DNA from: Algibacter marinivivus | Lineage (GTDB): Bacteria > Bacteroidota > Bacteroidia > Flavobacteriales > Flavobacteriaceae | NCBI RefSeq assembly: GCF_003143755.1 | Contig: NZ_QFRI01000001.1 | Location: 558,001 to 622,000 of the forward strand | Length of the DNA stretch: 64,000 nucleotides | Direction of reading: 5' to 3' | Shown: positions 43,553 to 56,401 of the stretch, one piece after another | Layout: each line of letters opens with the position of its first letter | Position numbering within the stretch: the stretch's first letter is position 1 | The notes under the pieces: model-generated | Database searches by the model: none | What the model was told of the DNA's origin: nothing | The model's input: only the letters and a program-made list of their open reading frames with translations | Program-made: the position numbers and the translations under genes

Positions 43553-45430
43553 CTATTTAATTTTCAAAATGAAAGATTCCAATACATCTAGCTTTATTTT
43601 AATAGTTCCAATACCATTTTCAATCTTTAGATTTGAAACAAATTGTTTATACAATTGATCTTCAACTTCATAACTCCCTTCTGATAATTTCCAATTAGAG
43701 ATGATATCATCTGGGATTTCTAGTTTAAATTCATACTTATTTTCAGCATCAAAATTTGAAACAATAATGAGTTTTTCATCATCACTCCATCGAACAAAAG
43801 ATAACATTTTATCATTATACCCTTTAGTATTTTTTCGGTTATACAAATGGACATCTTGATAGTTGCCAACCAAAGCGTTACTGCTTATTGTGAAATTTAA
43901 AAGTCGTTTATAAAAGTTTCTTAATTCTTTTTCTTCACTTGTTAATTGCCCTCCATCAAATTGTTTATTATTTACCCAACGCTGATGTGCTGGCACACCT
44001 ACATAATCAAAAATAGAAGTTCTTGTAGGCGAACCAAACCCTGCCTGTTCTGAACCATCTTCTCCTGCTTCTTGCCCGAAATAAATCATAGTTGGCGAAG
44101 TTGTAGACGTTGCTGAAACTACCATAGCAGGCTTTCCTTTTTTTGGACTTCCTGCAAAATCTGGACTTGCCAAACGCTGCTCGTCATGGTTCTCTAAGAA
44201 GTGTAGCATGTGATGTTCAATATCTTTTAAATCATCAAGAATTGGTGGAATATGATCAGTTTTTCCTTTTCCTTGAATCACACTTTTTATGGTATCATAC
44301 AACTGAACTTTATCATATAGATAATCCATTTTCCCTTTCTTAATATAATCTCTATAAAGAGCTGGATTATAAACTTCTGCCATTAAAAAAGCCTCTGGGT
44401 TTTTCATTTTGATACTTGAGTTCAGATAACTCCAAAACTCAACAGGCACCATTTCTGCCATATCATAACGGAAACCATCAACACCTTTATCCAACCAAAA
44501 CATGACTATATCTCTAAACTTTAGCCAAGAATTTGGAATAGCTTTATTTTTCCAAAAATCAAAATGCATTTTATAATTTTCATTTTCAAAACCAATTGGA
44601 AGTTCGTCAAAATCTTTTTTTCCTTCAGGTGATATGCCATAATTCACCTTTACAGTTTCGTACCAATCATTCATATCTGGTTGTGATAACCTGGAGCCAT
44701 TTCCAGTCCATTTTGCAGGTACCTCAGGAAATTCATTATCTTCCAAAAGGGGTTTTTCATCTCCAAGCGGTGTATAGCCATTTTTCCAAACAGGGACTTT
44801 AAACGCTTCATTGAGGTTATAATAAAAATTATTATTTATATCATAAACAACCGAAGTATCATCCTCTTCTCCAAAATCCTTAATACCTTCTGGCTTAGAA
44901 ATACTTTTATAATTTCTAGCCACATGATTGGGAACAATATCAATAATCACTTTCATTCCTAAATCATGTGTCCGCTTTATTAGTGCTTCAAACTCTTCTA
45001 ATCTGTTTTCAACATTTACAGCTAAATCTGGATTCACATTGTAATAATCTTTAACTGCATATGGTGAACCCGCACGCCCCTTAACAACATCTGGATCGTC
45101 ATTTGGAATACCATATTTTGTGTAATCATTTATAACTGCATGATGTGGCACTCCTGTATACCAGATATGAGACACACCCAAATCTTTAATTTCTTTTAAA
45201 GCTTTATTAGTAAAATCATTAAATTTCCCAACACCATTTTCTTCAATAGTTCCCCAAGGCTTATTGTTAGTATTTGGGTTTCCAAACAAACGTGTAAAAA
45301 CTTGATAAACCACATATTTTTTCTTAGCAACCTTAACCGTGATCAACTCCTTTTTAAGCGTTTTTTTTTCTTTTTTACAGCTTAAACCAATCATCATTAA
45401 TACTATTAATATGTATTTTACAAATTTCAT
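43553..45430 (-). CDS. GH13 alpha-amylase-family enzyme, lipoprotein
   Basis: The 625-residue protein has a lipobox (MIGLSCKK, Cys18) and a GH13 set: VIIDIVPNHVAR, DGFRYDMAEMVP (Asp323), LMAEVYNPA (Glu352) and FLENHDEQR (Asp416). Long inserts separate the first two motifs. It probably acts on surface or periplasmic alpha-glucan. Its start is 1 bp from the esterase stop and it is in the maltodextrin operon. Confidence 0.92.
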   Translation of the reverse strand: MKFVKYILIVLMMIGLSCKKEKKTLKKELITVKVAKKKYVVYQVFTRLFGNPNTNNKPWGTIEENGVGKFNDFTNKALKEIKDLGVSHIWYTGVPHHAVINDYTKYGIPNDDPDVVKGRAGSPYAVKDYYNVNPDLAVNVENRLEEFEALIKRTHDLGMKVIIDIVPNHVARNYKSISKPEGIKDFGEEDDTSVVYDINNNFYYNLNEAFKVPVWKNGYTPLGDEKPLLEDNEFPEVPAKWTGNGSRLSQPDMNDWYETVKVNYGISPEGKKDFDELPIGFENENYKMHFDFWKNKAIPNSWLKFRDIVMFWLDKGVDGFRYDMAEMVPVEFWSYLNSSIKMKNPEAFLMAEVYNPALYRDYIKKGKMDYLYDKVQLYDTIKSVIQGKGKTDHIPPILDDLKDIEHHMLHFLENHDEQRLASPDFAGSPKKGKPAMVVSATSTTSPTMIYFGQEAGEDGSEQAGFGSPTRTSIFDYVGVPAHQRWVNNKQFDGGQLTSEEKELRNFYKRLLNFTISSNALVGNYQDVHLYNRKNTKGYNDKMLSFVRWSDDEKLIIVSNFDAENKYEFKLEIPDDIISNWKLSEGSYEVEDQLYKQFVSNLKIENGIGTIKIKLDVLESFILKIK

Positions 45431-45431
45431 T

Positions 45432-46409
45432 TTATTCAGATATTAGTAAAAATGTTAAGGGAATATCTAAACGCTTATTCCATGAATTCTCAGAATGATT
45501 TGTACCTTCAAATTTTAAGTTTTTAAAATTATCATTTTCGTTATACCCTTTAGAAATCAAAATCTCAGTAACTTTTGGTGCATATTGCGGATAATGTGCA
45601 TCAAGCGTTTCAGTACCATAATCAAAATAAATTTTATGAGATTTACTTTCTGGTAAATTTGCCTCCATATATTTTAAAATTGCTATTGGTAATGGATTAT
45701 TATCTATAGGCTTAGCCCCAGGCCAATGCGTTGAAATACATGCTGCACCACCAAACACATTTGGATATTCACAAAGCGCATACATACTCATTAAACCTCC
45801 CATACTAGAACCCATAACAAACGTATTCTCTTGGTTTTTATATACTGAAAATTCAGAATCAACAATTGGCTTTAATTCTTCTACCAAAAATTTCAGATAA
45901 TTATCTCCATAAAGAGCACTTCCCTCTTTAATATGATTGCTCTGTTTATTGATTATCGCCTTATCTTTTTCTGATAAATATATAAATGCTTTTTGAGGAA
46001 ATAAATCTTGCCATCGCTCTGCTTTGATATTATGAACAGCTACAACAATAAAGTCTTTGGTTTTGTTTTCATTCATAAGTTTTGATGCCCATTCGTCAAC
46101 TTTCCATTCTTGCTTATTCCAAGTGGTTGTTTCATCAAATAACATTTGTCCATCATGCATGTACAAAACAGCATATTTATTTTCTTTTGAATAGTTTTCA
46201 GGCAACCAAACATCAACAGGCCTTGGTGTTATATATTTTGATGGAAAACTATCTAAACGCATTAATTTTCCGCTTGATAAATTAACCTTAGAGTGATTTT
46301 TAAAAAAGACGGATTTTTCTGTTTTGATATCTTGAGAACCTACAGCCTTTGATTTTGTTTTACAAGAAATCACTAAGAAAAGCGTCAATATAAACATACT
46401 CCATTTCAT
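45432..46409 (-). CDS. Alpha/beta-hydrolase esterase, lipoprotein (esterase D-like)
   Basis: The 325-residue protein has a lipobox (LFLVISCKT, Cys16) and an esterase fold: AVLYMHDGQMLFDE, then GSSMGG (200-205, nucleophile Ser202), and a late His in FEGTNHSENSW. It resembles putative esterase/enterochelin-esterase-like enzymes. Lying between GH13 genes, it may deacylate modified alpha-glucans. This is inferred from its neighbours. Confidence 0.85.
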   Translation of the reverse strand: MKWSMFILTLFLVISCKTKSKAVGSQDIKTEKSVFFKNHSKVNLSSGKLMRLDSFPSKYITPRPVDVWLPENYSKENKYAVLYMHDGQMLFDETTTWNKQEWKVDEWASKLMNENKTKDFIVVAVHNIKAERWQDLFPQKAFIYLSEKDKAIINKQSNHIKEGSALYGDNYLKFLVEELKPIVDSEFSVYKNQENTFVMGSSMGGLMSMYALCEYPNVFGGAACISTHWPGAKPIDNNPLPIAILKYMEANLPESKSHKIYFDYGTETLDAHYPQYAPKVTEILISKGYNENDNFKNLKFEGTNHSENSWNKRLDIPLTFLLISE

Positions 46410-46494
46410 ACTCTTATTTTTTTAATCTACCTACTAAGACATATTTACAAAAAGCCAAAATAATTTATTTTATATTTTTAAAAATAAGACTAAT

Positions 46495-48474
46495 CTAATT
46501 CAATTTAGTAGTCAAAATGATACTTCCTTTTTCTTTTAAATTAATATTATCTCCCCATAAAAATTGATAGTCAGTAACTATATTTTTAACAGGTTTTCCT
46601 TTTAAACCAACTTCTTCAAATCTGTCTAAATCTAATATAATGGGCTTTTCATTTTTATTTATTATGTGTACCACAGTTTCATCTTCAAAAACCCTAAATA
46701 ACACGTATACACCACCTTGAGGTACGAAATGAACTGTCTTTCCTTTATGAATTGCTTTACTATGTTTTCTATAATTCAATACTTTTTTCATAAAAGACTG
46801 CATATCTTTTTGCTCATCAGTTAAGCCGTCACCATTAAAAGCATTAACTTTATCATCTGGCCATCCTCCAGGAAAATCTGTTCTAATTAGTCCATGATCT
46901 CCAGGTTTTTCCGTATCATTCATTAAAATTTCAGTTCCATAATATACTTGTGCTGTTCTTGGCAAGCACAACATATAACTCATTGCCATTTTGGTTTTGG
47001 TTATATTTTCGTCAAATTCTGTAAACACTCTACTTTTATCATGATTATCCATAAAAATCATGATATCGTTCGGATTGGCATAATTAAAATCATTAGCCAA
47101 ACCTTCATACATTTTAATCAAACCTTTATCCCAAGATTCTTCTTCATTTAATCCTTCCTTAATAAATTTAATCATTGGGAAGTCCATTGTAGATTTTAAA
47201 TTAGACTCATAACCATCTTTATTATTATTCCCCGTTTGCCAATAAGCAACTAACAATGGGTTATAACTCCATTCTTCTCCAACAATTGAGAAATTAGGAT
47301 ATTCATTCATTATTGCTCCTGCCCAATCTGCCATAAAATTCTTATCTGGATACGGGTATGTATCTTGTCTAATACCACCCAATTCTATAGTTTCAATCCA
47401 CCAAATACTGTTTTGAATGATGTATTTCGCCATAAATGGATTACGTTGATTTAAATCTGGCATTGCAGAAACAAACCAACCATCTGCATTCCCATTTTTA
47501 TCACTCTTTGAGGCATACAAGTCTTGGTTTGTTGTTCGTCGGTGATTAGAACCAATATTTTTATCCCAAGTCCAGTTATTAATATTATCCTCGTAATTTT
47601 TTTGATTATTTACCCAATCTTTAAATGGCAAATCTTTCATCCACCAATGTTCCAGTCCACAATGATTAGCAACTTGATCCATGATTAAACTCATGCCTTT
47701 CTCTTGTAGTTTGGATGATAATTCTTTGTAATCTTCAAGTGTCCCAAAACGAGGATCAACTTTATTATAATCTGTTATTGCGTAGCCATGATAAGAGCCT
47801 TGATGCATATCATTTATTAAAACTGGTGTTGACCAAATACAGGTATAGCCTAAATCATGTATGTAATCAATCTTGTTGATTATTCCTCTAATATCTCCTC
47901 CATGTCGGGCATAACCATCAGTTCTATCAATTTTAGTTTCGTTTAAGCCTTCAACGATATCATTGGATTCATCTCCATTAGCAAAACGATCTGGGGTAAT
48001 TAAAAATATAGCATCGCTACTATCAAATCCTAAATACTCTTTTGCTGGTTTTATTCTTGATTTCAATTCGTATGTTTGAATCAAATCATCTTTACCCTCT
48101 TTTTTGAAAGTGATATTGAATTTTCCTGCTTTTGTATTTTCAGAAATATTTAAATCTATAAACAAATAATTAGGACTATCTGCCTGATGTACTTTTTCTA
48201 TTGAAACGCCTTGATATGAAATTTCAGTGGTTCTTTCAGAAATCTTAGGATGATGTACCAAAAGTTGTAAAGTTGAATCCTTAAAATCAACCCACCAGTT
48301 TAATGGTTCTACACGATTAATATCATTTTTATCAACTAATGAGAAATTTTCAACAGTATCTTCTGCATTAATATCACTTTGCTCTTTACAAGAGGTATTA
48401 AAAGTAAATACAGATAATAATCCAATCAAAACAAATTGTTTTGTTTTTCTCTGACTCTTAAAATAAGCTTTCAT
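46495..48474 (-). CDS. SusA-like GH13 neopullulanase/cyclomaltodextrinase, lipoprotein
   Basis: The 659-residue protein has a lipobox (FTFNTSCKEQ, Cys29), an N-terminal beta-sandwich (about 50-140) and a GH13 barrel: MSLIMDQVANHCGLEHWW, LGGIRQDTYPYPDK (nucleophile Asp371), SIVGEEWSYN (Glu400) and FMDNHDKSR. This N-terminal domain plus IRQDTYPY is typical of SusA-like neopullulanases. It should cut maltooligosaccharides or cyclodextrins in the periplasm. It is 10 bp downstream of the GH97 gene. Confidence 0.92.
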   Translation of the reverse strand: MKAYFKSQRKTKQFVLIGLLSVFTFNTSCKEQSDINAEDTVENFSLVDKNDINRVEPLNWWVDFKDSTLQLLVHHPKISERTTEISYQGVSIEKVHQADSPNYLFIDLNISENTKAGKFNITFKKEGKDDLIQTYELKSRIKPAKEYLGFDSSDAIFLITPDRFANGDESNDIVEGLNETKIDRTDGYARHGGDIRGIINKIDYIHDLGYTCIWSTPVLINDMHQGSYHGYAITDYNKVDPRFGTLEDYKELSSKLQEKGMSLIMDQVANHCGLEHWWMKDLPFKDWVNNQKNYEDNINNWTWDKNIGSNHRRTTNQDLYASKSDKNGNADGWFVSAMPDLNQRNPFMAKYIIQNSIWWIETIELGGIRQDTYPYPDKNFMADWAGAIMNEYPNFSIVGEEWSYNPLLVAYWQTGNNNKDGYESNLKSTMDFPMIKFIKEGLNEEESWDKGLIKMYEGLANDFNYANPNDIMIFMDNHDKSRVFTEFDENITKTKMAMSYMLCLPRTAQVYYGTEILMNDTEKPGDHGLIRTDFPGGWPDDKVNAFNGDGLTDEQKDMQSFMKKVLNYRKHSKAIHKGKTVHFVPQGGVYVLFRVFEDETVVHIINKNEKPIILDLDRFEEVGLKGKPVKNIVTDYQFLWGDNINLKEKGSIILTTKLN

Positions 48475-48484
48475 GTTTTTTGCT

Positions 48485-50614
<2,130 letters not shown>

Positions 50615-50621
50615 TTACTGA

Positions 50622-52931
50622 TTAGCTTACTGCTTTTAGTACATTATTCTTAAGTAATAATGATTTTTTATTTACTAGAATTTCTAAATTCTCACCATAA
50701 ATCATTTCAAAATTTGTTTGCTTTTGAGTGACATTAACCTTTATGATATGATTTCTAAAATTTACTTTAAATGAATACTCTTTCCATTGTTTAGGGATTT
50801 TTGGATTGAACGAGAGCTTATTATCTTTAATTCGCATACCTCCAAAACCCTCAACAATACTCATCCAAGTTCCTGCCATGGATGTTATATGCAAGCCTTC
50901 ATGTACTTCATGATTATAATCATCCAAATCTAACCTTGACGTTTGTAAATAGAAAGCATACGCTTGCTCCATTCTATCTAATTTTGCGGCTTGAATACTA
51001 TGCACGCAAGGAGATAATGAACTTTCGTGAACTGTAAGTGGTTCGTAAAAATCAAAATGACGTTCTAAAGCTTCATCAGAAAATTGATCTTCAAAAAAGT
51101 AAAAACCCTGTAAAATATCTGCTTGCTTAATATATGGTGAACGTAAAATTCTATCCCAACTCCATTTTTGATTTATCGGTCTTTCTGATTTTGGTAAATC
51201 TTCAACTGAAATTAATTCTTTATCTAAAAACCCATCTTGTTGTAAATACACTTGGTGCTTTTCAGAATAAGGAAAATACATATTATCGGCAACGGTCTTC
51301 CATAAGGCTAACTCTTTTTTAGACAGCTTTACTTTTTTAGCTATTCTTAAAAAATCTGAAGCAAACTCCGATTCTACTTTTTCAATTTGATCTAAAGTAT
51401 AATCGAGACACCACTTAGCTAAATAGTTTGTATACCAGTTGTTATTAACGTTATTTTCATATTCGTTCGGACCAGTAACTCCTAGTATAACATATTTATT
51501 TTTATCTGATGAAAAATTTGCACGCTGTTGCCAAAAACGAGCAATTCCTATTAAAACTTCCAAGCCTTTTTCAGGAATATAACTATAATCTCCTGTGTAA
51601 CGATGATAGTTGTAAATGGCAAATGCTATTGCCCCATTTCTATGGATTTCTTCAAAAGTGATTTCCCATTCGTTATGACACTCTTCACCATTCATAGTTA
51701 CCATTGGATATAAAGCTGCTCCGTTTTTAAAACCTAATTTTCCAGCATTTTCAATGGCTTTATCTAAATGATGATAACGATATTCTAATAATGTTCTGGC
51801 TACTTTTTGATCTTTGGTGGCCATATAAAATGGGATACAATATGCTTCGGTATCCCAATAGGTACTTCCGCCGTATTTTTCACCTGTAAAACCTTTTGGC
51901 CCAATATTTAATTTTGAATCTTTACCTAAATATGTTTGGTTCAATTGGAAAATATTAAAACGAATACCTTGTTGTGCTTTTACATCACCTTCAATAGTAA
52001 TATCTGCCATTTTCCAGATAGTTATCCAAGCATTTTTTTGGTCTTCAAGTAATTGATTGAACCCTTTTTCAGTAGCGGTTTTTAAAACTTGCTTAGCAAC
52101 TTTAACTAATTGTGATTTATTATGATTTCTATCTACAATATAGCCTCCAAATTTCTGAACACTATAAGTCTCACCCTTTTTTACTGGATATGCATAACTA
52201 AAAGACACATGATTTGAATCTGCTTTTGTATTATGCTCAACCAAAATAGGTTTACCAGAAATATAGACTTTTGATTCCATAAACGTACAAGTATGGAAAT
52301 CCGTTTTCATGGTTTTTGCCTCAATAAAAGCTTGATTATTTTTATGGCTTATACCAGTTGTATCCCAGAATTTATCATCCCAATTGGTATCCTCATTTGT
52401 AATTCCTGAATCTAAATACGGTTGAAAAATAATTTCGGCATCCGAATTTAACGGCGTTATCTCATAATTAATGGCTCCAATTTCATCTAAATCTAAACTT
52501 AAAAAACGTTTTACAAATACTTCAACTTGAATATCATTTAGTAAGGTTGCTTTAAAATATCTAGACAACCAACCTTCCTTCATATTCAATTCTCTCTTGA
52601 AATCATCAACACTTTTACATATATTTAAATCTAAAGACTCTCCGTTAATTTTAACATTAATTCCTATCCAATTCGGTGCATTTAAAACCTTTGCAAAATA
52701 TTCTGGATAACCATTTTTCCACCAACCCACACGGGTTTTGTCTGGATAATACACTCCAGCGATATAGCTTCCTTGGAAGGTGTCACCTGAATATTCTTCT
52801 TCAAAATTAGCACGTTGCCCCATGGCACCATTACCAATACTAAATAAACTCTCGGAAGATTTAACGCGACTTGCATCAAAACCTTCTTCTATTATGGACC
52901 AATTATCTGGTTTTATATAATCTTGATTCAT
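50622..52931 (-). CDS. GH65 maltose phosphorylase
   Basis: The 769-residue cytoplasmic enzyme splits maltose with phosphate into glucose and beta-glucose-1-phosphate. STYWDTEAYCIPF (356-368), GEECHNEWEITFEEIHRNGA (415-434) and GVTGPNEYENNVNNN with the acid Glu490 match maltose phosphorylases. It has no signal peptide. With the MFS carrier and beta-phosphoglucomutase it forms a complete intracellular route for maltose. Related kojibiose or trehalose phosphorylases cannot be fully excluded. Confidence 0.92.
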   Translation of the reverse strand: MNQDYIKPDNWSIIEEGFDASRVKSSESLFSIGNGAMGQRANFEEEYSGDTFQGSYIAGVYYPDKTRVGWWKNGYPEYFAKVLNAPNWIGINVKINGESLDLNICKSVDDFKRELNMKEGWLSRYFKATLLNDIQVEVFVKRFLSLDLDEIGAINYEITPLNSDAEIIFQPYLDSGITNEDTNWDDKFWDTTGISHKNNQAFIEAKTMKTDFHTCTFMESKVYISGKPILVEHNTKADSNHVSFSYAYPVKKGETYSVQKFGGYIVDRNHNKSQLVKVAKQVLKTATEKGFNQLLEDQKNAWITIWKMADITIEGDVKAQQGIRFNIFQLNQTYLGKDSKLNIGPKGFTGEKYGGSTYWDTEAYCIPFYMATKDQKVARTLLEYRYHHLDKAIENAGKLGFKNGAALYPMVTMNGEECHNEWEITFEEIHRNGAIAFAIYNYHRYTGDYSYIPEKGLEVLIGIARFWQQRANFSSDKNKYVILGVTGPNEYENNVNNNWYTNYLAKWCLDYTLDQIEKVESEFASDFLRIAKKVKLSKKELALWKTVADNMYFPYSEKHQVYLQQDGFLDKELISVEDLPKSERPINQKWSWDRILRSPYIKQADILQGFYFFEDQFSDEALERHFDFYEPLTVHESSLSPCVHSIQAAKLDRMEQAYAFYLQTSRLDLDDYNHEVHEGLHITSMAGTWMSIVEGFGGMRIKDNKLSFNPKIPKQWKEYSFKVNFRNHIIKVNVTQKQTNFEMIYGENLEILVNKKSLLLKNNVLKAVS

Positions 52932-52996
52932 TTTTACTAAGATATTAGAGCATAGACTTTAGAAAATAAACGGGTTAATATTCACCGTTGTTCTTC

Positions 52997-53680
52997 TTAT
53001 CTATACACTTTGTTCTTTTTCTCTTTTGTTTCAATTAATGCTTTGATAAAACTTGAAGTAATTCCAGTTAAATCAGTAAAGTTATAATCAGCTTTATGAA
53101 GTATTTTTTTATCTCCAATGCCAATTGATATCATATTTGCAGTATTTGCAGCTTCTACTCCAGCAATAGCATCTTCAAAAACAATACATTGCTCTGGTTG
53201 TAGATTTAATTTTTTAGCACCAATTAAAAACACTTCTGGATCTGGTTTTGCTTTTGAAACGCTGTTACCATCAACAATACCAACAAACCTTTCAAATAGA
53301 TTTACTTGTTTTAAAATTAATGGTGCATTTTTACTTGCTGAACCTAATACATATTGAATACCTAATTCATCTAGGGTATCCAATAATTCACTTGCTCCTG
53401 GGAGAATCTCTTCTGGTCCCATTTTAGTAATGTATTTAAGATACTCTTCGTTCTTACTGATTAAAAATTGTTGCTTTTTATCTTCTGAAAGCTTAACGTT
53501 TCCTATATCTAAAAGAATTTCTAATGATCTTACACGACTTACTCCTTTTAATAGTTCGTTATGTACTTCAGTAAACTCAAATCCTAAATCATCTGCTAGC
53601 TCTTTCCAAGCCAGAAAATGGTATTTTGCTGTATCGACTATTACGCCGTCTAAATCGAATATGACTCCTATTTTGTTCAT
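52997..53680 (-). CDS. pgmB: Beta-phosphoglucomutase
   Basis: The 227-residue HAD-superfamily enzyme converts beta-glucose-1-phosphate to glucose-6-phosphate. The catalytic FDLDGVIVDTAKYHFLAWK holds the nucleophile Asp and the acid/base Asp two residues later. GASELLDTLDE, GSASKNAP and FEDAIAGVEAA complete the fold. It lies between the MFS carrier (2-bp gap) and maltose phosphorylase, as expected for its role. Confidence 0.93.
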   Translation of the reverse strand: MNKIGVIFDLDGVIVDTAKYHFLAWKELADDLGFEFTEVHNELLKGVSRVRSLEILLDIGNVKLSEDKKQQFLISKNEEYLKYITKMGPEEILPGASELLDTLDELGIQYVLGSASKNAPLILKQVNLFERFVGIVDGNSVSKAKPDPEVFLIGAKKLNLQPEQCIVFEDAIAGVEAANTANMISIGIGDKKILHKADYNFTDLTGITSSFIKALIETKEKKNKVYR

Positions 53681-53682
53681 TA

Positions 53683-55050
53683 TTATGATTGATATGAAAT
53701 TGCAGATTTGTTTGTAATTAAAAAATTACATAGTCCAGCAATTATTAAACTTCCTCCAGCAACTAACATTGCGTTAATAGCTTCTTCACCTAATAGACTA
53801 GAAACATAATTAATACCTCCTAATGCCGCAATAATTTGAGGTATTACTATAAACATGTTAAAAATACCCATAAACATTCCCATTTTTTTTGGGTCTACTG
53901 AACTGGATAACATAGCATAAGGCATTGATAATATGCTTCCCCAAGCTATGCCAACTAGCATAAAACAATACTTTAAATTTTCTGGAGCATCTATAAAATA
54001 CATGCCAGCAAATCCGAACCCTCCCAAAATTAGAGACCCCATATGAACATATTTTCTATTTATATTCTTTTTTGAAGTATAAAATGTTAACAGTAAAGCA
54101 AATGCCATTGAAGACAATCCATAAACCCCCATTGCAGAACCCACAAGATTTGATGCCTTTTGAAAAGATGTGTTAGCCACATCAAAAGCTTCTTTTTCTT
54201 GTAAGATTTCCATATTATAGTTTTCTTCAATTGGAGCTGGGGCATTAAAAACATGCTCTGTTAAAGCTGGATTAGCTAAACTCCACATTGTGAAGAAGGC
54301 AAACCATGAAAAAAACTGAATAACTCCAAGTTTTTTCATCGTTGTAGGCATATTGCCAATATTATTGACAATGTCTGGGATAAATTGGTTCTTCTTTTGT
54401 TTTTCTTTTTCAAACTCTTCCATATTTTCTGGTGGATACTCCGAAGTTGTAAAAATTGTATAAAGCACACTAACAAGAAATACAAATCCACCAATTGCAA
54501 AAGCTACTTTAACCGACATAGGAACTACTCCTTGAGGTGCAGAATCACTAACACCTAATTCAGATATCATCCAAGGCAAATTACTTGCAACCCATGTACC
54601 AATACCAATAATCAATGTTTGAACAACAAATCCATAAGACCTTTGTGATTCTGGCAACTTATCTGCTACCAAAGCCCTGAACGGTTCCATAGAAATATTT
54701 ATGGAAGCATCTAAAATCCATAGAAAGCCTGCAGCCATCCATAATGCAGATGAATGTGGTACAAAAAATAAAGCTACAGAGCTTAAAACAGCTCCAATAA
54801 GAAAATAAGGTCGTCTTCGACCCAATTTAGGATGCCAAGTTCTATCACTTAGGTAACCAATAATTGGCTGAACAAGTAATCCTGTTAGAGGTGCAGCAAT
54901 CCATAACAAAGGTATATCGTCATGACCAGCTCCTAAAGTTTGAAAAATTCGAGACATAAAGCCTCCTTGGAGGGCGAATCCAAATTGTATCCCCAGAAAC
55001 CCGAAACTCATGTTCCAAATTTGCCAGAAACTTAATCTACGCTTTTCCAT
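53683..55050 (-). CDS. MFS maltose/maltodextrin importer, SLC45-like
   Basis: The 455-residue carrier has about twelve membrane helices, beginning FWQIWNMSFGFLGIQFGFAL and with RTWHPKLGRRRPYFLIGA between the first helices, a typical MFS loop. This resembles the GPH/SLC45 group that brings in disaccharides with protons. It leads the minus-strand operon of maltose phosphorylase and beta-phosphoglucomutase. A 19-base element shared with susC lies 57-75 bp upstream. Confidence 0.9.
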   Translation of the reverse strand: MEKRRLSFWQIWNMSFGFLGIQFGFALQGGFMSRIFQTLGAGHDDIPLLWIAAPLTGLLVQPIIGYLSDRTWHPKLGRRRPYFLIGAVLSSVALFFVPHSSALWMAAGFLWILDASINISMEPFRALVADKLPESQRSYGFVVQTLIIGIGTWVASNLPWMISELGVSDSAPQGVVPMSVKVAFAIGGFVFLVSVLYTIFTTSEYPPENMEEFEKEKQKKNQFIPDIVNNIGNMPTTMKKLGVIQFFSWFAFFTMWSLANPALTEHVFNAPAPIEENYNMEILQEKEAFDVANTSFQKASNLVGSAMGVYGLSSMAFALLLTFYTSKKNINRKYVHMGSLILGGFGFAGMYFIDAPENLKYCFMLVGIAWGSILSMPYAMLSSSVDPKKMGMFMGIFNMFIVIPQIIAALGGINYVSSLLGEEAINAMLVAGGSLIIAGLCNFLITNKSAISYQS

Positions 55051-55106
55051 TAATAGTATGTTTAAATGAATACTATTTGATAAGCGATATACTTATCAAA
55101 ACTTAT

Positions 55107-55125
55107 GTGAGAAGTGAAAATATAA
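55107..55125 (+). promoter_or_regulatory. Shared 19-base element, copy 1
   Basis: GTGAGAAGTGAAAATATAA is identical to 56473-56491. Here it lies in the region upstream of the MFS importer, on the opposite strand to that gene, within arms AAAACTTAT (55098-55106) and ATAAGTTTT (55122-55130). Confidence 0.65.
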
Positions 55126-55203
55126 GTTTTGATTTCGAATCAAAGATAAAAAAGAATTTTAGTTTTCCTAATACCTTCTTTTTTTCAATATTGTTTTACG
55201 AAA

Positions 55204-56277
55204 CTATTTAGTAGACTCTCTTTCTATAATTTCGGTCTCTATTACCATCTTTATAAAATCACGTTTCTTTTCATTATTTGTAAAGTATTGCTCGGTTGAG
55301 ACGTCTTCAGCTTCTAATCTATCAATCAATAAATTCGCAGATTGCTCACCTATTTTTTGACCATGTTGACTGACTGTTGTTAAGCTTGGTGTTGCATGTT
55401 TTGAAAGCACACCATCTGTAAATCCAATAACTTGAATATCATCTGGAATTCTCATTCCTAACTTACTAGCTACTTTCATAGCAGAAACTGCATACAATTC
55501 ATTCACAGCAAATACCGCATCTATATTTTGATTCGATTTAAAAAAATGAGCAATTTCAGTCTCTAAAACTTCAAGATTATTTTCTACATCTAGACTATCA
55601 TCAATTTTTAAAATCAAGTTAGAATTTGCCTCAATACCACTACTTTGCAAAGCTTCCAAATAACCTTGGGTCCTCAATCTACCAACACTTACATAATCCA
55701 TTGTTGTTATTAATGCTATGTTTTTACAGTCGTTTTCAACAAGTTTTTTTACGGCCTTTACCGCTCCGTTAAAATCATCTACAATAACCTTATCACAATC
55801 AACCTCATTAACTACTCTATCAAACATTACAATAGGCATTCCTTGATCTATTGTAGCATTAAAATGATGGTAATCTTGCTTTAGCAAAGTCTCTTTAGAT
55901 ATAGATAGAATAAAACCATCTATACTTCCACTTGCAAGCATTTCCATGTTGATTATTTCCTTTGTAAAAGATTCATTTGAGAGCCCAACAATAACATTAT
56001 ATCCGCGTCGGTTTGCTACACGTTCAATACCGCGTATTACTGTTGAAAAAAAGTGATGTACAATTTCTGGAATTAAAATACCAATAGTCTTAGTTTTTCT
56101 ATTCTTTAGGCTTAATGCTATATTATTAGGCTTATAGTTATAAAGTTTAGCAAAAGCCTGTATTTTTTGCGTAGTATCTTCACTTATCTCTTTGCTATTG
56201 CTCAAAGCTTTTGAAACAGTTGACACTGAGACATCTAACTCCTTAGCTATTTGCTTTAATGTTATCTTTCTTTTCAT
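55204..56277 (-). CDS. LacI-family regulator of the maltodextrin locus
   Basis: The 357-residue protein has an N-terminal LacI HTH (ITLKQIAKELDVSVSTVSKAL) followed by a periplasmic-binding-like sensor (TIGILIPEIVHHFFSTVIRG, VDAVFAVNELYAVSAMKVA). It is placed between the MFS operon and susC and probably controls both through the palindrome at 56402 and the shared 19-base element. Its ligand may be maltose, as for related MalR proteins; this is inference. Confidence 0.92.
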   Translation of the reverse strand: MKRKITLKQIAKELDVSVSTVSKALSNSKEISEDTTQKIQAFAKLYNYKPNNIALSLKNRKTKTIGILIPEIVHHFFSTVIRGIERVANRRGYNVIVGLSNESFTKEIINMEMLASGSIDGFILSISKETLLKQDYHHFNATIDQGMPIVMFDRVVNEVDCDKVIVDDFNGAVKAVKKLVENDCKNIALITTMDYVSVGRLRTQGYLEALQSSGIEANSNLILKIDDSLDVENNLEVLETEIAHFFKSNQNIDAVFAVNELYAVSAMKVASKLGMRIPDDIQVIGFTDGVLSKHATPSLTTVSQHGQKIGEQSANLLIDRLEAEDVSTEQYFTNNEKKRDFIKMVIETEIIERESTK

Positions 56278-56401
56278 AATCTTAAATGCTCTCTAAAATA
56301 GTAATTATTCTATGGTTAACGTAAAGATTTTTTAATATTTATATCAGTTACAAATATTCGATTTTCTTATTTTAAAGCTTAAAAATTAAAAAGTTGTCAA
56401 C